This document shows positions 19,254 through 28,081 of a stretch of 64,000 bases of DNA, piece after piece; the first letter of the stretch is position 1, and the number at the start of each line of letters is the position of its first letter. A program made the translations under genes and the position numbers. Origin of the DNA: Anoxynatronum buryatiense (lineage in GTDB: Bacteria > Bacillota > Clostridia > Peptostreptococcales > Tindalliaceae); assembly GCF_900182905.1 (NCBI RefSeq), contig NZ_FXUF01000002.1:362559-426558 (forward strand). The letters run 5' to 3'. A model generated the notes under the pieces. That model did not search any database and was not told the origin of the DNA. It worked only from the letters and a program-made list of their open reading frames with translations.

Positions 19254-20765
19254 TTATGGGGAAGAATTTGAAAAAATAGAGTCAAGGTAAATTTGAATGC
19301 GAAAAGAGTCGATGAGGGCAAAGATGGTGGCCGAATGATTAAAATCAAGCCCGGTTAGTTCCTTAATCCGATTAAGGCGATAGGTCAATGAGTTTTTGTG
19401 AATGAATAGATTAGCAGCAGTCTGGCGAAGGTTTTTATCACATAGCAAGTAGGTGTACAACGTATGATAAAGATCACTGTTATTAACACGATCATAAGCT
19501 TTAAGAGTATTAAGCACAGGATGGCAAAAATGATCCAATGACAGATTTCCCGAATAACTATGAAGCAAGTGATAGTAGGCAAAATCGGTGTATTCCAGAA
19601 TTCTATCCGGCGTTTCCAACACTTCTGCATATTTGATTGCCTGGATACACTGATTAAAGTGTCTTTTAAAATCACCTATATGATGAAATGGCCAACTGAT
19701 TCCGAAGCTGACTTCCCGATAATGGGACAGATTGCGGAGTTTTTGTTTTTGGCTGTCTGAAATCGATTCTACGACGATCCCAATATAACCTTTGTATTGG
19801 ATAGAGTAACCTTTTGGAAAAATTTGTTCCAATTCCATGGTGACAGTTCTTTTAATGTGGCGGTTACTGATGGGATGAAGAAACCGGGCGACAATCGCTT
19901 GCATCGTTTGCGGAAAATCGAATGTTGGCAAAGGGGCACCATCGCCAAACTCTGAAGAGTCAAGTAAATTATAGAGAATCGTACTGGGCAGTGAGTTTTG
20001 ACCACCTTTATACAAATTATCCTCCAGCTTTTTAAAAAGAATAACGCCAACCCGGTGAAGCAGCTTAAAATGAAAATGTTGCAAGGGTGTATGGTGCTCA
20101 ATCATCGTAATGCCACCAACAAGACGACCATTTTCCACAACCCGGGAAACAAGCTTTGGCTGGGGGTCTCCTTCCAGTTGGATGATGATGGCATCATCAT
20201 CTTTTTTTGACCAGTTGGCCATCTGTTCATTTTCTAAAACCTTTTTTTTGAATTCATCAGTGCAATAACGTCGCTCAAGATTCTCGGCCCATAGGGGGTC
20301 CATAATTTCAAAATTGGTGGCGTGAGCAATGATGTTCAGGTTTGCATCAGACAGAATCAACGCATTCCCCAAAATACCCGCGGCAGTATTGATCAGTTTA
20401 GGAATGCTTTCACCGTTTAAAGCAGCTTCAGCAAACTGGTAGAGGTCAGATTCAGCTTTTAAATCTTCCATTAGATAATGCCGGGATAATGACAATATAT
20501 TAGCAAAGTCTTTTTCTTTGATGATGACCATGAAAGCACTATCGGGAACTGAAGAAGGTGTTTTCGTGACAAAAATCATGATGGGGCTGTTGACCAATTG
20601 GATCTGCTTCATATCTTTGCAAAAGTAGAGTGTATGTGCTTCGCACTGGCGAGAAGCATCTGTCAGAACCTGGATTTGCTTAAATTCTTCGGAAAATACG
20701 GGCGTTTTCAGCACTTCCATTTCGTAGCTTTTCTGAAGTAAATCAATCAATTGGCAGAATCTCAT
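19254..20765 (-). CDS. PucR/CdaR-family transcriptional regulator
   Basis: 503 residues. An N-terminal PucR-type ligand domain (FCQLIDLLQKSYEMEVL to about residue 120) is followed by a GAF-like and a GGDEF-like CdaR middle part and a C-terminal PucR helix-turn-helix (NLRQTAANLFIHKNSLTYRLNRIKELTGLD). Such regulators activate nearby catabolic operons in response to the substrate. The ATG at 20765 lies eight bases after AAGGAAGGTGA; the GTG at 20777 falls within that ribosome site. It diverges from the alcohol dehydrogenase/AOR operon, which is therefore its most likely target. Confidence 0.85.
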   Translation of the reverse strand: MRFCQLIDLLQKSYEMEVLKTPVFSEEFKQIQVLTDASRQCEAHTLYFCKDMKQIQLVNSPIMIFVTKTPSSVPDSAFMVIIKEKDFANILSLSRHYLMEDLKAESDLYQFAEAALNGESIPKLINTAAGILGNALILSDANLNIIAHATNFEIMDPLWAENLERRYCTDEFKKKVLENEQMANWSKKDDDAIIIQLEGDPQPKLVSRVVENGRLVGGITMIEHHTPLQHFHFKLLHRVGVILFKKLEDNLYKGGQNSLPSTILYNLLDSSEFGDGAPLPTFDFPQTMQAIVARFLHPISNRHIKRTVTMELEQIFPKGYSIQYKGYIGIVVESISDSQKQKLRNLSHYREVSFGISWPFHHIGDFKRHFNQCIQAIKYAEVLETPDRILEYTDFAYYHLLHSYSGNLSLDHFCHPVLNTLKAYDRVNNSDLYHTLYTYLLCDKNLRQTAANLFIHKNSLTYRLNRIKELTGLDFNHSATIFALIDSFRIQIYLDSIFSNSSP

Positions 20766-20827
20766 GGTCAGAATCACCTTCCTTACACACTATTTTATCA
20801 CAGATTTATAAATTGAAAACACTGAAA

Positions 20828-20940
20828 AAAATGACATAAATTTAACATCTCTTAGGGATAAACGCACAAAAGATGGGGGGGATCTTTGGGTTAGACAGCC
20901 ATACCCCTGTGATGAAGCGCCATGATAAAATGACACAAAT
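20828..20940 (+). repeat. Two copies of AAAATGACAYAAAT in the regulator/adh intergenic region
   Basis: AAAATGACATAAAT at 20828-20841 and AAAATGACACAAAT at 20927-20940 differ at one base and lie 99 bases apart in the gap between the PucR-type regulator and the first gene of the catabolic block. A looser third match (TTTTTGACACACTT) follows near 20957. They are candidate binding sites for the divergent regulator. Confidence 0.45.
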
Positions 20941-20993
20941 AGTTGGAAAAATTTGATTTTTGACACACTTCAAACGAAAGGAGAGGAAAAGAA

Positions 20994-22148
20994 ATGATAA
21001 CGACTTATGACGTTTTTGTTCCGATGCTCATGGGCGGCGGGGCATCTCTCAGAACCGGCTTAAAAGTGCGGGAACTGGGATGTCAAAAGGTGCTGGTTGT
21101 TTATGACCAGGGAATCAAGGAAGTGGGTATTGCCGGCAAAATTGAAGAGAACATTCGAAATGCAGGCGTCGAGACTGTCTGCTTTGAAGATGTTGTGCCT
21201 GATCCTCCTGATAAAATGATCGAAGAAGCGGCAGAAATAGCGAAGCGGGAAGCGATAGACGGCATTGTGGCAGTTGGTGGCGGAAGCGCAATGGATTCAG
21301 CAAAAGGCATCAATGTTCTCATGAACAACCCACCTCCGATTGTCAGTTACTTTGGAATCCAGAAAAATCTCAAACCAGGGGTGCCAATGATATTTATCCC
21401 GACAACAAGTGGAACAGGAAGCGAAGTAACCAATATGGCGGTTGTTTCTGCTACCGATCTTGGGAAAAAAGACAGTGTTGTGAGCCCTGTGTGCTTGGCA
21501 ACTCTGGCGATCATAGACCCTGAACTGACATTAGAACTGCCTCCAAAACTCACGGCAATTACGGGTATCGATGCACTGGCCCACGCGGTGGAATCGCTGA
21601 CGGGTGGACATGCAAACCCCATGTCCGATGCCCTGGCGCGTGAAGCCATCCGCTCGATTCATCACTGGCTTCCGATTGCAGTTGAAAACGGTGGGAACTA
21701 TCAAGCCCGGGAAGCGTTGATGATGGCTTCCACCCATGCTGGGATGGCGTTCACCAATGCACTGGTTCATTTGGGACATTGCATTGGTCATGCTTTGGGA
21801 GCTTCGTTTCACATTCCCCACGGCACAGCTTGCGCAGCAACTTTGCCCGAAGTGATCGAATATGCAGCGAAAACAGAGTCAATGAAAGTGAGAATGATAT
21901 GCGAGTGTTTGCAAAAGGTGATACCTGAACAGGCAACAACCGACGAAATTGGACGGATTGGCCGGGATGCTTTGCGGTCCTTTATAAAATCAGTGGGTAT
22001 TCCAAATCTGAAACAGATGGGATTAACACTGGAAGAAGCGATGAGTGTGGCACCCAGGGTTACAAAAGACGAAGGAATGGCTTTGGCACCGTACCGCATC
22101 ACGCCTGGAAAAGTAGCTGAAATGATAGCGTCCGCCTATGATGCATAG
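20994..22148 (+). CDS. Iron-containing alcohol dehydrogenase (group III)
   Basis: 384 residues, NAD(P)-dependent. The cofactor motif GGGSAMDSAKGIN is near residue 95, followed by PTTSGTGSEV and the metal ligands in TGIDALAHAVESL and HLGHCIGHALGASFHIPHG. It interconverts an alcohol and an aldehyde or ketone. It is the first gene of the catabolic block, behind GAAAGGAGAGG, and is followed after 29 bases by an aldehyde:ferredoxin oxidoreductase. The pairing suggests alcohol to aldehyde to acid with electrons ending on NAD(P) and ferredoxin. Substrate unknown. Confidence 0.9.
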   Translation: MITTYDVFVPMLMGGGASLRTGLKVRELGCQKVLVVYDQGIKEVGIAGKIEENIRNAGVETVCFEDVVPDPPDKMIEEAAEIAKREAIDGIVAVGGGSAMDSAKGINVLMNNPPPIVSYFGIQKNLKPGVPMIFIPTTSGTGSEVTNMAVVSATDLGKKDSVVSPVCLATLAIIDPELTLELPPKLTAITGIDALAHAVESLTGGHANPMSDALAREAIRSIHHWLPIAVENGGNYQAREALMMASTHAGMAFTNALVHLGHCIGHALGASFHIPHGTACAATLPEVIEYAAKTESMKVRMICECLQKVIPEQATTDEIGRIGRDALRSFIKSVGIPNLKQMGLTLEEAMSVAPRVTKDEGMALAPYRITPGKVAEMIASAYDA

Positions 22149-22177
22149 AAATCAGAAACGAAAGTGAGGGATTCGTG

Positions 22178-23881
22178 ATGCTGTTTAAATTAGTGGCTGA
22201 CATGACAGACTTAACGGTAAAAAAGGAACCACTTGACGAAGCATATTATGAACTTGGTGGCAGGTCATTGATTGCTCAATACCTGATAAAAAATGTTGTG
22301 CCGACGTGTGATCCTCTTGGTGAGGGAAATCACTTGATCTTCTGTACAACCGTTTTTGCCGGAACAAAACTGACAACATCCAATCGTATGTCGGTTGGAG
22401 GAAAAAGCCCCTTAACGGGTGGGATCAAAGAGAGCAATGTGGGAGGATATGCAGCAAGTCTTCTTGCCGAGCAGGGCATTCGGTTGATTATTATTAAAGG
22501 AATATCGAAGACCAATGATCTGTGGACGCTTCATGTGGACTCAAAGGGAGAAGCTTGGTTCAAGGAAGCAAACGATTGCAAAGGGATGAACAATTACGAG
22601 TTCAGTGAGCAGATACATGGAAAGTATGGCAGCAAAATTGCAACTGTGTCCATCGGTTGTGCAGGTGAACGTTTGTACAAAAATGCTTCCATTCAGGTTT
22701 CGGAGTTTCGCTCTGGGCACCCCAGCCGTGCGGCGGCAAGGGGCGGATTAGGTGCTGTCATGGGGAGCAAGGGGTTAAAAGCACTGGTGATCGAAAAGCC
22801 GGATGAAAGGCATCAGTTGAAATATCAAAATGAAAACCAGTTCAACGAAGCTTGTAAAACCTTGAATGATCTTGTTGCCAAAGGAGTTCAAAATGATCCC
22901 TTTCACAACATTGGAACGATTGCAACCATAGAAGCCACTGGGGCCAATGGTATTCTGCCGGTTGATAATTTTTCAGGCAAACTGTTTCCAGAGTACCGAA
23001 AAGTGGGAGCCAATCAATTCATGGAGAATTTATCAAGCCGCGGCGGAAAAAACAAAATTCCCTGTCAGCCGGGATGCATGGTTCGATGCTCCAACAGCTA
23101 CCATGACGAAGATGGAAAATACTTGACTTCAGGATTCGAATACGAAACCATTGCCCTATTTGGACCCAATTGTCATATTGCTGATCTTGATGCAATTGCC
23201 AGAATGGACCGCCTCTGTGATGACTTGGGAGTTGATACCATCGAAGCAGCCAATACCATAGCGGTTTGCATGGAGACGGGTAAAATTCCATGGGGAGATT
23301 CTAAAGCTGCGCTGGATTTATTGAATGAAATGCTCGAAGGGACTGACTTTGGTAATCTCATGGGTCAGGGATGTGAAGCAGTGGGGAACCACTTGGGTTG
23401 CAAACGCATTCCAGTCGTTAAACATCAATCGATTGCGGGATATGACCCCCGAAATACAAAAGGGACAGGAATCACATATGCGACCAGTCCTATGGGGGCA
23501 GATCATACTGCCGGCCTGACAATGGGACGCGCCTTCGACGATTGTGGGCGTACAGCGCAGGCTTATGCATCAAACAAATTGCAGGTTGCCATGTGTTTTG
23601 CAGATAGTATGATGTGTCTGTTTGCATTTACACATATGGTGCCGGGGATTCCATTGCTGGCAAATCTGATGGCAGGTCTATATGGAGGTGAGGCAGATTT
23701 TAACAGAATTGCAACCATGGGGGTTAAAACCATTCTGACAGAGAGAGCCTTCAATCAGCAGGCGGGAATGACAATCAAAGACGATCGGCTTCCAGACTTT
23801 TTCTACCGTGAAAAATCGCCTGCGACGGGCGCGAAATTCGATATTGATGATCATGAACTAAACGTGATCTTTGATTTCTAA
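22178..23881 (+). CDS. Aldehyde:ferredoxin oxidoreductase family protein (tungsten-pterin), copy 1
   Basis: 567 residues. The AOR N-terminal domain holds GGRSLIAQYLIKN, SVGGKSPLTGGIKESNVGG (pterin contact) and SRAAARGGLGAVMGSKG. The iron-sulfur ligands appear as C296-x3-C300-x3-C304 plus a late cysteine at about 480 (DSMMC). The classic AOR spacing is C-x2-C-x3-C, so this is a variant. The C-terminal part has GTGITYATSPMGADHTAG. It would oxidise an aldehyde to a carboxylate with ferredoxin as acceptor. ATG at 22178 is chosen; GTG at 22175 is adjacent. It overlaps the MoaD-like gene by one base and shares about half its motifs word for word with copy 2 at 25525. Confidence 0.88.
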   Translation: MLFKLVADMTDLTVKKEPLDEAYYELGGRSLIAQYLIKNVVPTCDPLGEGNHLIFCTTVFAGTKLTTSNRMSVGGKSPLTGGIKESNVGGYAASLLAEQGIRLIIIKGISKTNDLWTLHVDSKGEAWFKEANDCKGMNNYEFSEQIHGKYGSKIATVSIGCAGERLYKNASIQVSEFRSGHPSRAAARGGLGAVMGSKGLKALVIEKPDERHQLKYQNENQFNEACKTLNDLVAKGVQNDPFHNIGTIATIEATGANGILPVDNFSGKLFPEYRKVGANQFMENLSSRGGKNKIPCQPGCMVRCSNSYHDEDGKYLTSGFEYETIALFGPNCHIADLDAIARMDRLCDDLGVDTIEAANTIAVCMETGKIPWGDSKAALDLLNEMLEGTDFGNLMGQGCEAVGNHLGCKRIPVVKHQSIAGYDPRNTKGTGITYATSPMGADHTAGLTMGRAFDDCGRTAQAYASNKLQVAMCFADSMMCLFAFTHMVPGIPLLANLMAGLYGGEADFNRIATMGVKTILTERAFNQQAGMTIKDDRLPDFFYREKSPATGAKFDIDDHELNVIFDF

Positions 23882-24081
23882 TGATAAAAGTGAGGAATGA
23901 AATCATCCCTTTCAGAGAAGGTATAACCGTCGCAGATGTTTTCAGGGAAATTGGTGAGACAATTCATCCAACCACATTAGTGACATTGAATGGAAAAGTA
24001 ATCCCATATACAAAGCTCCATCACTGGGTGCTTTCTGATGGGGATGAATTAAGACTTCTGCCGATTATATCGGGCGGATAA
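23881..24081 (+). CDS. MoaD/ThiS-family sulfur-carrier-like protein
   Basis: 66 residues with a beta-grasp ubiquitin-like pattern (EIIPFREGITVADVFREIG; VTLNGKVIPYTK; DGDELRLLPIISGG) and the diagnostic C-terminal GG that is adenylated and thiocarboxylated in MoaD and ThiS. The start overlaps the AOR stop (TAATG), which implies coupled translation. A dedicated MoaD next to tungsten AOR genes is a recurrent arrangement and points to dithiolene formation in the tungstopterin cofactor. Confidence 0.85.
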   Translation: MIKVRNEIIPFREGITVADVFREIGETIHPTTLVTLNGKVIPYTKLHHWVLSDGDELRLLPIISGG

Positions 24082-24170
24082 AGTCAAACAGATGGAATTA
24101 GATGGAGATGGCACTTCAATCACAAGCGGGTCGTTAAGTAAACACGTAGAATGCAGAAGGGGGTTTATCA

Positions 24171-25481
24171 ATGAGTATCAATGATGTAACGGTAAAGTTG
24201 AATGAAAAGAATCCATTTCGCTGGGTCATGCTCATGTTTATTTTCCTGTTCTATTTCACGATTTTAGGATTTACGAATCAAACATTTAACATACTGCTGG
24301 CAACCATCACTGAAGATATGGGATGGACAGCCACGCAGAGAACAGCCATTGCGGGAGCCATGTCTTCCGGCATGATTTGGTTCGTTTTTGCTGCAGGAAC
24401 AATGCTTGATCGCTTCAGCGTCAAAAAGATACTGGGTTCAGCAGTATTGCTATCAGCGGTACTCATTTTTATAAGAGGGCGGGCTGAGAACTTTACCATC
24501 TGGTTTGCGATCATGTTTTTGTTTGGCGTCGCCAGTGCATTTTATATGCCGGCATGTACAAAAATGATTGGATTATGGTTTGATTCCAAAGAGTTACCCT
24601 TTGCCAACGGCGTTTTAACAGCAGCAAGTCCCATTGGTCAGTTAACGGCGAATCTCTTGGGTGTTCGCATCATGTATGCTCTTGGCGGGTGGGAAACTCT
24701 CTATACATTGATGGGAACCGGTATTGTGTTGATCGTTTTCTTCTTCTTTATCATTGCGAAAGATCGCAAAAGCGAAGATGCGGCGCTTACTTCTACCATT
24801 ATGGAAAATGCAGATTTATCTTTCTGGAAAAATATCGGAGGAATTTTAAAAGTGCCCATGGTGTGGGTTTACTGTATTGCGAATATGTTCTTTCTTGGAA
24901 GCATCTATGCCGGCGGTGCACTTGGACAAGTGGTTTACCAGACCGACCCCAGATGGATGCTGGACCGGGCTGTCTCTGGCAGGATTCCTGCTGCCAATAA
25001 TATGGCTTCAATGGTTGCCTATATCGTGGTCCCTTTAATTATTGCAAAAGTAGGGAGCAAACATTATCGAAAAGCTGCGATCGTGGCAGGGTTTCTTGCG
25101 CCGGTGTGCTTTATGATTGGAATTCGCAGTTTTGATATTCGAGTTGCTTTCACCACCTATGCCCTTGCCGGTGTTTTGTATGGAGCGATTGTGCCTGCCT
25201 CCAAAGTGTTAATGCTTCAATTGCCCGAAGTGCGGGGTCAACGGGCGGGAACAGCACTTGGCGTCTATGTAACCATCGAGCGAATTGGTATCACTGCAAT
25301 GATTTCGTTGTTAGGAGGAATGATTGCAGCCAATCCAGACACCATGGCAAACTCCCTGGCAAACTTCTTCACCCTGCAGTTTGTCGCACCAATTCTCATC
25401 ATTATCGGCGGGCTTGTGGAAAGAAGAAGAGCAAATACGGTTGTTACTGCAACTGCTGAAGCAAAAGCAACAGCAAACTGA
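24171..25481 (+). CDS. Major facilitator superfamily transporter
   Basis: 436 residues with about 12 membrane spans (starts after RWVMLMFIFLFYFTILGF). The A-loop reads AGTMLDRFSVKKILGS, close to the MFS motif GxLaDrxGrkxxl, and the second half has a duplicated arrangement. It is probably a proton-coupled importer of an organic anion; members placed like this often carry oxalate, formate or other carboxylates, but the substrate is not readable from sequence. It lies between the two AOR genes in the same direction, so it is most likely the uptake system for the pathway, together with the symporter at 30842. Confidence 0.82.
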   Translation: MSINDVTVKLNEKNPFRWVMLMFIFLFYFTILGFTNQTFNILLATITEDMGWTATQRTAIAGAMSSGMIWFVFAAGTMLDRFSVKKILGSAVLLSAVLIFIRGRAENFTIWFAIMFLFGVASAFYMPACTKMIGLWFDSKELPFANGVLTAASPIGQLTANLLGVRIMYALGGWETLYTLMGTGIVLIVFFFFIIAKDRKSEDAALTSTIMENADLSFWKNIGGILKVPMVWVYCIANMFFLGSIYAGGALGQVVYQTDPRWMLDRAVSGRIPAANNMASMVAYIVVPLIIAKVGSKHYRKAAIVAGFLAPVCFMIGIRSFDIRVAFTTYALAGVLYGAIVPASKVLMLQLPEVRGQRAGTALGVYVTIERIGITAMISLLGGMIAANPDTMANSLANFFTLQFVAPILIIIGGLVERRRANTVVTATAEAKATAN

Positions 25482-25524
25482 ACTCATAAAGGTGTATATT
25501 TTGCCGGCATAAGGAGGCGGAAAG

Positions 25525-27246
25525 TTGAAAACAATCATCAGAGTCAATTGCAAAACGAAAGAAATAACGATTGCACCTGAAGGAGAGGTGATGAAAAATC
25601 TTGGCGGAAGAGCATTGACAGCACACATACTCACAGAAGAAGTTGATCCAACATGCGACCCGCTGGGGCCTGAGAATAAGCTGATTATAGCGGGAATGCT
25701 TCTTGGCGGAACCACCATCAGTACGTCAAATCGCTTGTCTTTTGGCACCAAAAGTCCGCTAACTGGTGGAATCAAAGAATCGAATGTGGGAGGAACGGCT
25801 GGGTCTTATCTGGCTGGTCATGGCATTAAAGCACTCATACTGGAAGATGCTCCTGAAGAAAACACATGTCACCTGCTATTGATTAAGGCTGATGGAGCCA
25901 TTGAACTTCATGATGCGATATCATTATCGGGAAAAGGAAATTATGAAATTGTTGAAACGATGCAGAAAAGATATGGCGCGAAAATCAGTGTGATTTCAAA
26001 CGGCATTGCCGGCGAACGGCAATATCTGAACTCCTCAATTCAGGTTACCGAAATGGGAATCGAAAAACCATGCAGAGCGGCTGCCAGAGGCGGCGTTGGA
26101 GCTGTGCTTGGTTCGAAAGGAATCAAAGTGATTGTCATCGAAAAACCGGCATTACCATACAAAATGAAGATGGTTGATGAAACAGCTTTTCGAACAGCCA
26201 GTAAAAAGGTAACAAAAGCTGTATTGGATGGCCGTGGAATGCTGAGTGATGTGGGCACAGCCGGGATCATCGGGGCAACAATTCCCATGGCAATCGCGCC
26301 TTATCGAAACTTCAACGGAGGGCAATTGACAGCCGAGGAAGAGGAGCGTTTTAACGTTCAAACGATTGTAGAACGCATCAGAGCCTATGGCGGAAGTACA
26401 GGACATGCTTGCCAGGCCGGTTGTGTGGTCAAGTGTTCGAATATCGTTAATGATCGCAATGGAACGTTTTTAACGGCTGGATTTGAGTACGAAACGATCG
26501 AGCTTTTTGGGCCGAACTGTGCCATCTTTGATATTGATATGATTGCTGCGTGTGACCGATTTTGTGATGATTATGGTTTTGACACCATTGAACTGGGTGC
26601 ATCATTGGGAGTATACATGGATGCGGGGGAGATATCCTGGGCTGACACAGAAGGCGTGCTAAATCTATTCAAGTCATTCTACGGGGATAACCCTGTGGCA
26701 GATGATTTTGGGGCAGGCACTCAGAAACTGGGTGAGAAACTGGGTGTGAAGCGAATTCCCACAGTCAAAGGGCAGGCTATTCCGGCGTATGATCCGAGAA
26801 ATTTAAAAGGAACAGGTGCTGCTTATGCCATTAGCCCCATGGGAGCAGATCACACCTGCGGAGCTTCATTATCAAGAAAAGATTTACCGCCGACTGGCAA
26901 ATCAGGACAATTGGAATTTGCAGTCAACTCACAGGGCATTATGGCGGCATGTGACAGCAATGTGTGCTTGTTTGCCTGGGCAATGACGGCGTCGGCCGGA
27001 GAAGAATATGCCAATGCGGTTAGTGCAGCATTAGGTGGTAAATGGAGCTTTGAAGATATTTTAACAATGGGCAAACAATGCGTTGAAAAAGAACAGGTAT
27101 TTAACCGCCGGGCAGGCATTTTACCTGATGATGATCGACTGCCGGCATTTTTTTATCAGGAAGCATCATCTGCAACTGGGGCAGTCTTTGACATTACCCA
27201 TGAAGAAGTAGAGGAAATGTGGCACCATCGATCATTGACAGAGTAA
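25525..27246 (+). CDS. Aldehyde:ferredoxin oxidoreductase family protein (tungsten-pterin), copy 2
   Basis: 573 residues, clearly paralogous to copy 1: LGGRALTAHILTEEVDPTCDP, SFGTKSPLTGGIKESNVGG, CRAAARGGVGAVLGSKG, the cluster C296-x3-C300-x3-C304 (ACQAGCVVKC) and a late cysteine near 481 (DSNVC). The ending also matches (RRAGILPDDDRLPAFFYQE). The cysteine spacing is the same variant as in copy 1. The start is TTG at 25525 behind AAGGAGG. Either a second substrate specificity or a partner subunit is possible. It is followed after 16 bases by an SDR gene. Confidence 0.88.
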   Translation: MKTIIRVNCKTKEITIAPEGEVMKNLGGRALTAHILTEEVDPTCDPLGPENKLIIAGMLLGGTTISTSNRLSFGTKSPLTGGIKESNVGGTAGSYLAGHGIKALILEDAPEENTCHLLLIKADGAIELHDAISLSGKGNYEIVETMQKRYGAKISVISNGIAGERQYLNSSIQVTEMGIEKPCRAAARGGVGAVLGSKGIKVIVIEKPALPYKMKMVDETAFRTASKKVTKAVLDGRGMLSDVGTAGIIGATIPMAIAPYRNFNGGQLTAEEEERFNVQTIVERIRAYGGSTGHACQAGCVVKCSNIVNDRNGTFLTAGFEYETIELFGPNCAIFDIDMIAACDRFCDDYGFDTIELGASLGVYMDAGEISWADTEGVLNLFKSFYGDNPVADDFGAGTQKLGEKLGVKRIPTVKGQAIPAYDPRNLKGTGAAYAISPMGADHTCGASLSRKDLPPTGKSGQLEFAVNSQGIMAACDSNVCLFAWAMTASAGEEYANAVSAALGGKWSFEDILTMGKQCVEKEQVFNRRAGILPDDDRLPAFFYQEASSATGAVFDITHEEVEEMWHHRSLTE

Positions 27247-27262
27247 TGGAAAGGAGCGGCAG

Positions 27263-28054
27263 ATGAAAATCGACTTAGAAGGTCAAACCGCCATTGTAAC
27301 AGGTGCAGGTGGTGACATTGGTGCAGGTATCGTGGAAGCCTTGGCTAAATGTGGTGCGAATGTGGCTGTGACAGATCTGGATATGCAGGCAGCTCAGAAG
27401 GTTGTTTTTTCTATGAGCGCTATGTTCAAGGGAGAATACAAAGCATACCAATTGGATGTTTCTGAACAGACAGATATCAAAAGGGTGTTCAGTAAGATTT
27501 GCAAAGACTTTGGAACCATTGAAATACTGGTTGCTGGTGCTGCCTGTGCCGGAGAAGGAAAGAATTACTTTGAAACGCCGATGGAAACTGCCAGAAAAAT
27601 TGCAGATGTAAACATTCATGGGACCGGCATGTGCATTAAAGAAGCGTTAACCTATATGTTGCCGCAAAAATATGGAAAGATCATTACAATTTCTTCAGTT
27701 GCCGGAAGAGAAGGAACTGCCGGGACTCCCAATTATTCAATTTCGAAAGCAGCCATGATTGCTCTGACCCAATCAGTGGCAAAGGCACATGCGAAAGAAG
27801 GCATTTCAGCAAACAGTGTGTGTCCCGGATATTTACTGACAAACATGTGGAAGAAGGGTATCGAGAAATACAGCAAAATATTGGGCAAAACGCCTGAAGA
27901 AACGTGGCAACTGCTGGCATTGGACAGAATGGCAACCGGACGGGCGCAAGAACCGGCAGATATTGGGAATGCAGTGGCATTTCTGGTATCTGACCTGGCC
28001 AAGAACATAACAGGCCAGGCACTTAATGTATGCGGAGGAGCAAAATTCAATTAA
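27263..28054 (+). CDS. Short-chain dehydrogenase/reductase
   Basis: 263 residues. The Rossmann motif TGAGGDIGAGI is at residues 11-21, Asp follows strand 2 (VTDLDMQ, which favours NAD), and the active site has ISSVAG with the YSISK catalytic Tyr-Lys. The ending AVAFLVSDLAKNITGQALNVCGG is typical of the 3-oxoacyl reductase/polyol dehydrogenase group. It probably oxidises a hydroxyl group of the pathway substrate. RBS GAAAGGAG precedes the ATG. It lies between copy 2 of AOR and the ThDP enzyme. Confidence 0.9.
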   Translation: MKIDLEGQTAIVTGAGGDIGAGIVEALAKCGANVAVTDLDMQAAQKVVFSMSAMFKGEYKAYQLDVSEQTDIKRVFSKICKDFGTIEILVAGAACAGEGKNYFETPMETARKIADVNIHGTGMCIKEALTYMLPQKYGKIITISSVAGREGTAGTPNYSISKAAMIALTQSVAKAHAKEGISANSVCPGYLLTNMWKKGIEKYSKILGKTPEETWQLLALDRMATGRAQEPADIGNAVAFLVSDLAKNITGQALNVCGGAKFN

Positions 28055-28081
28055 TGATGAAAACACAGGGAGGTTGAAGAT

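Noticed and set aside
22178..27246. The duplicated AOR genes as a recent tandem duplication
   Set aside because: The proteins share motifs but differ widely elsewhere and are separated by two unrelated genes, so a recent duplication is not supported.
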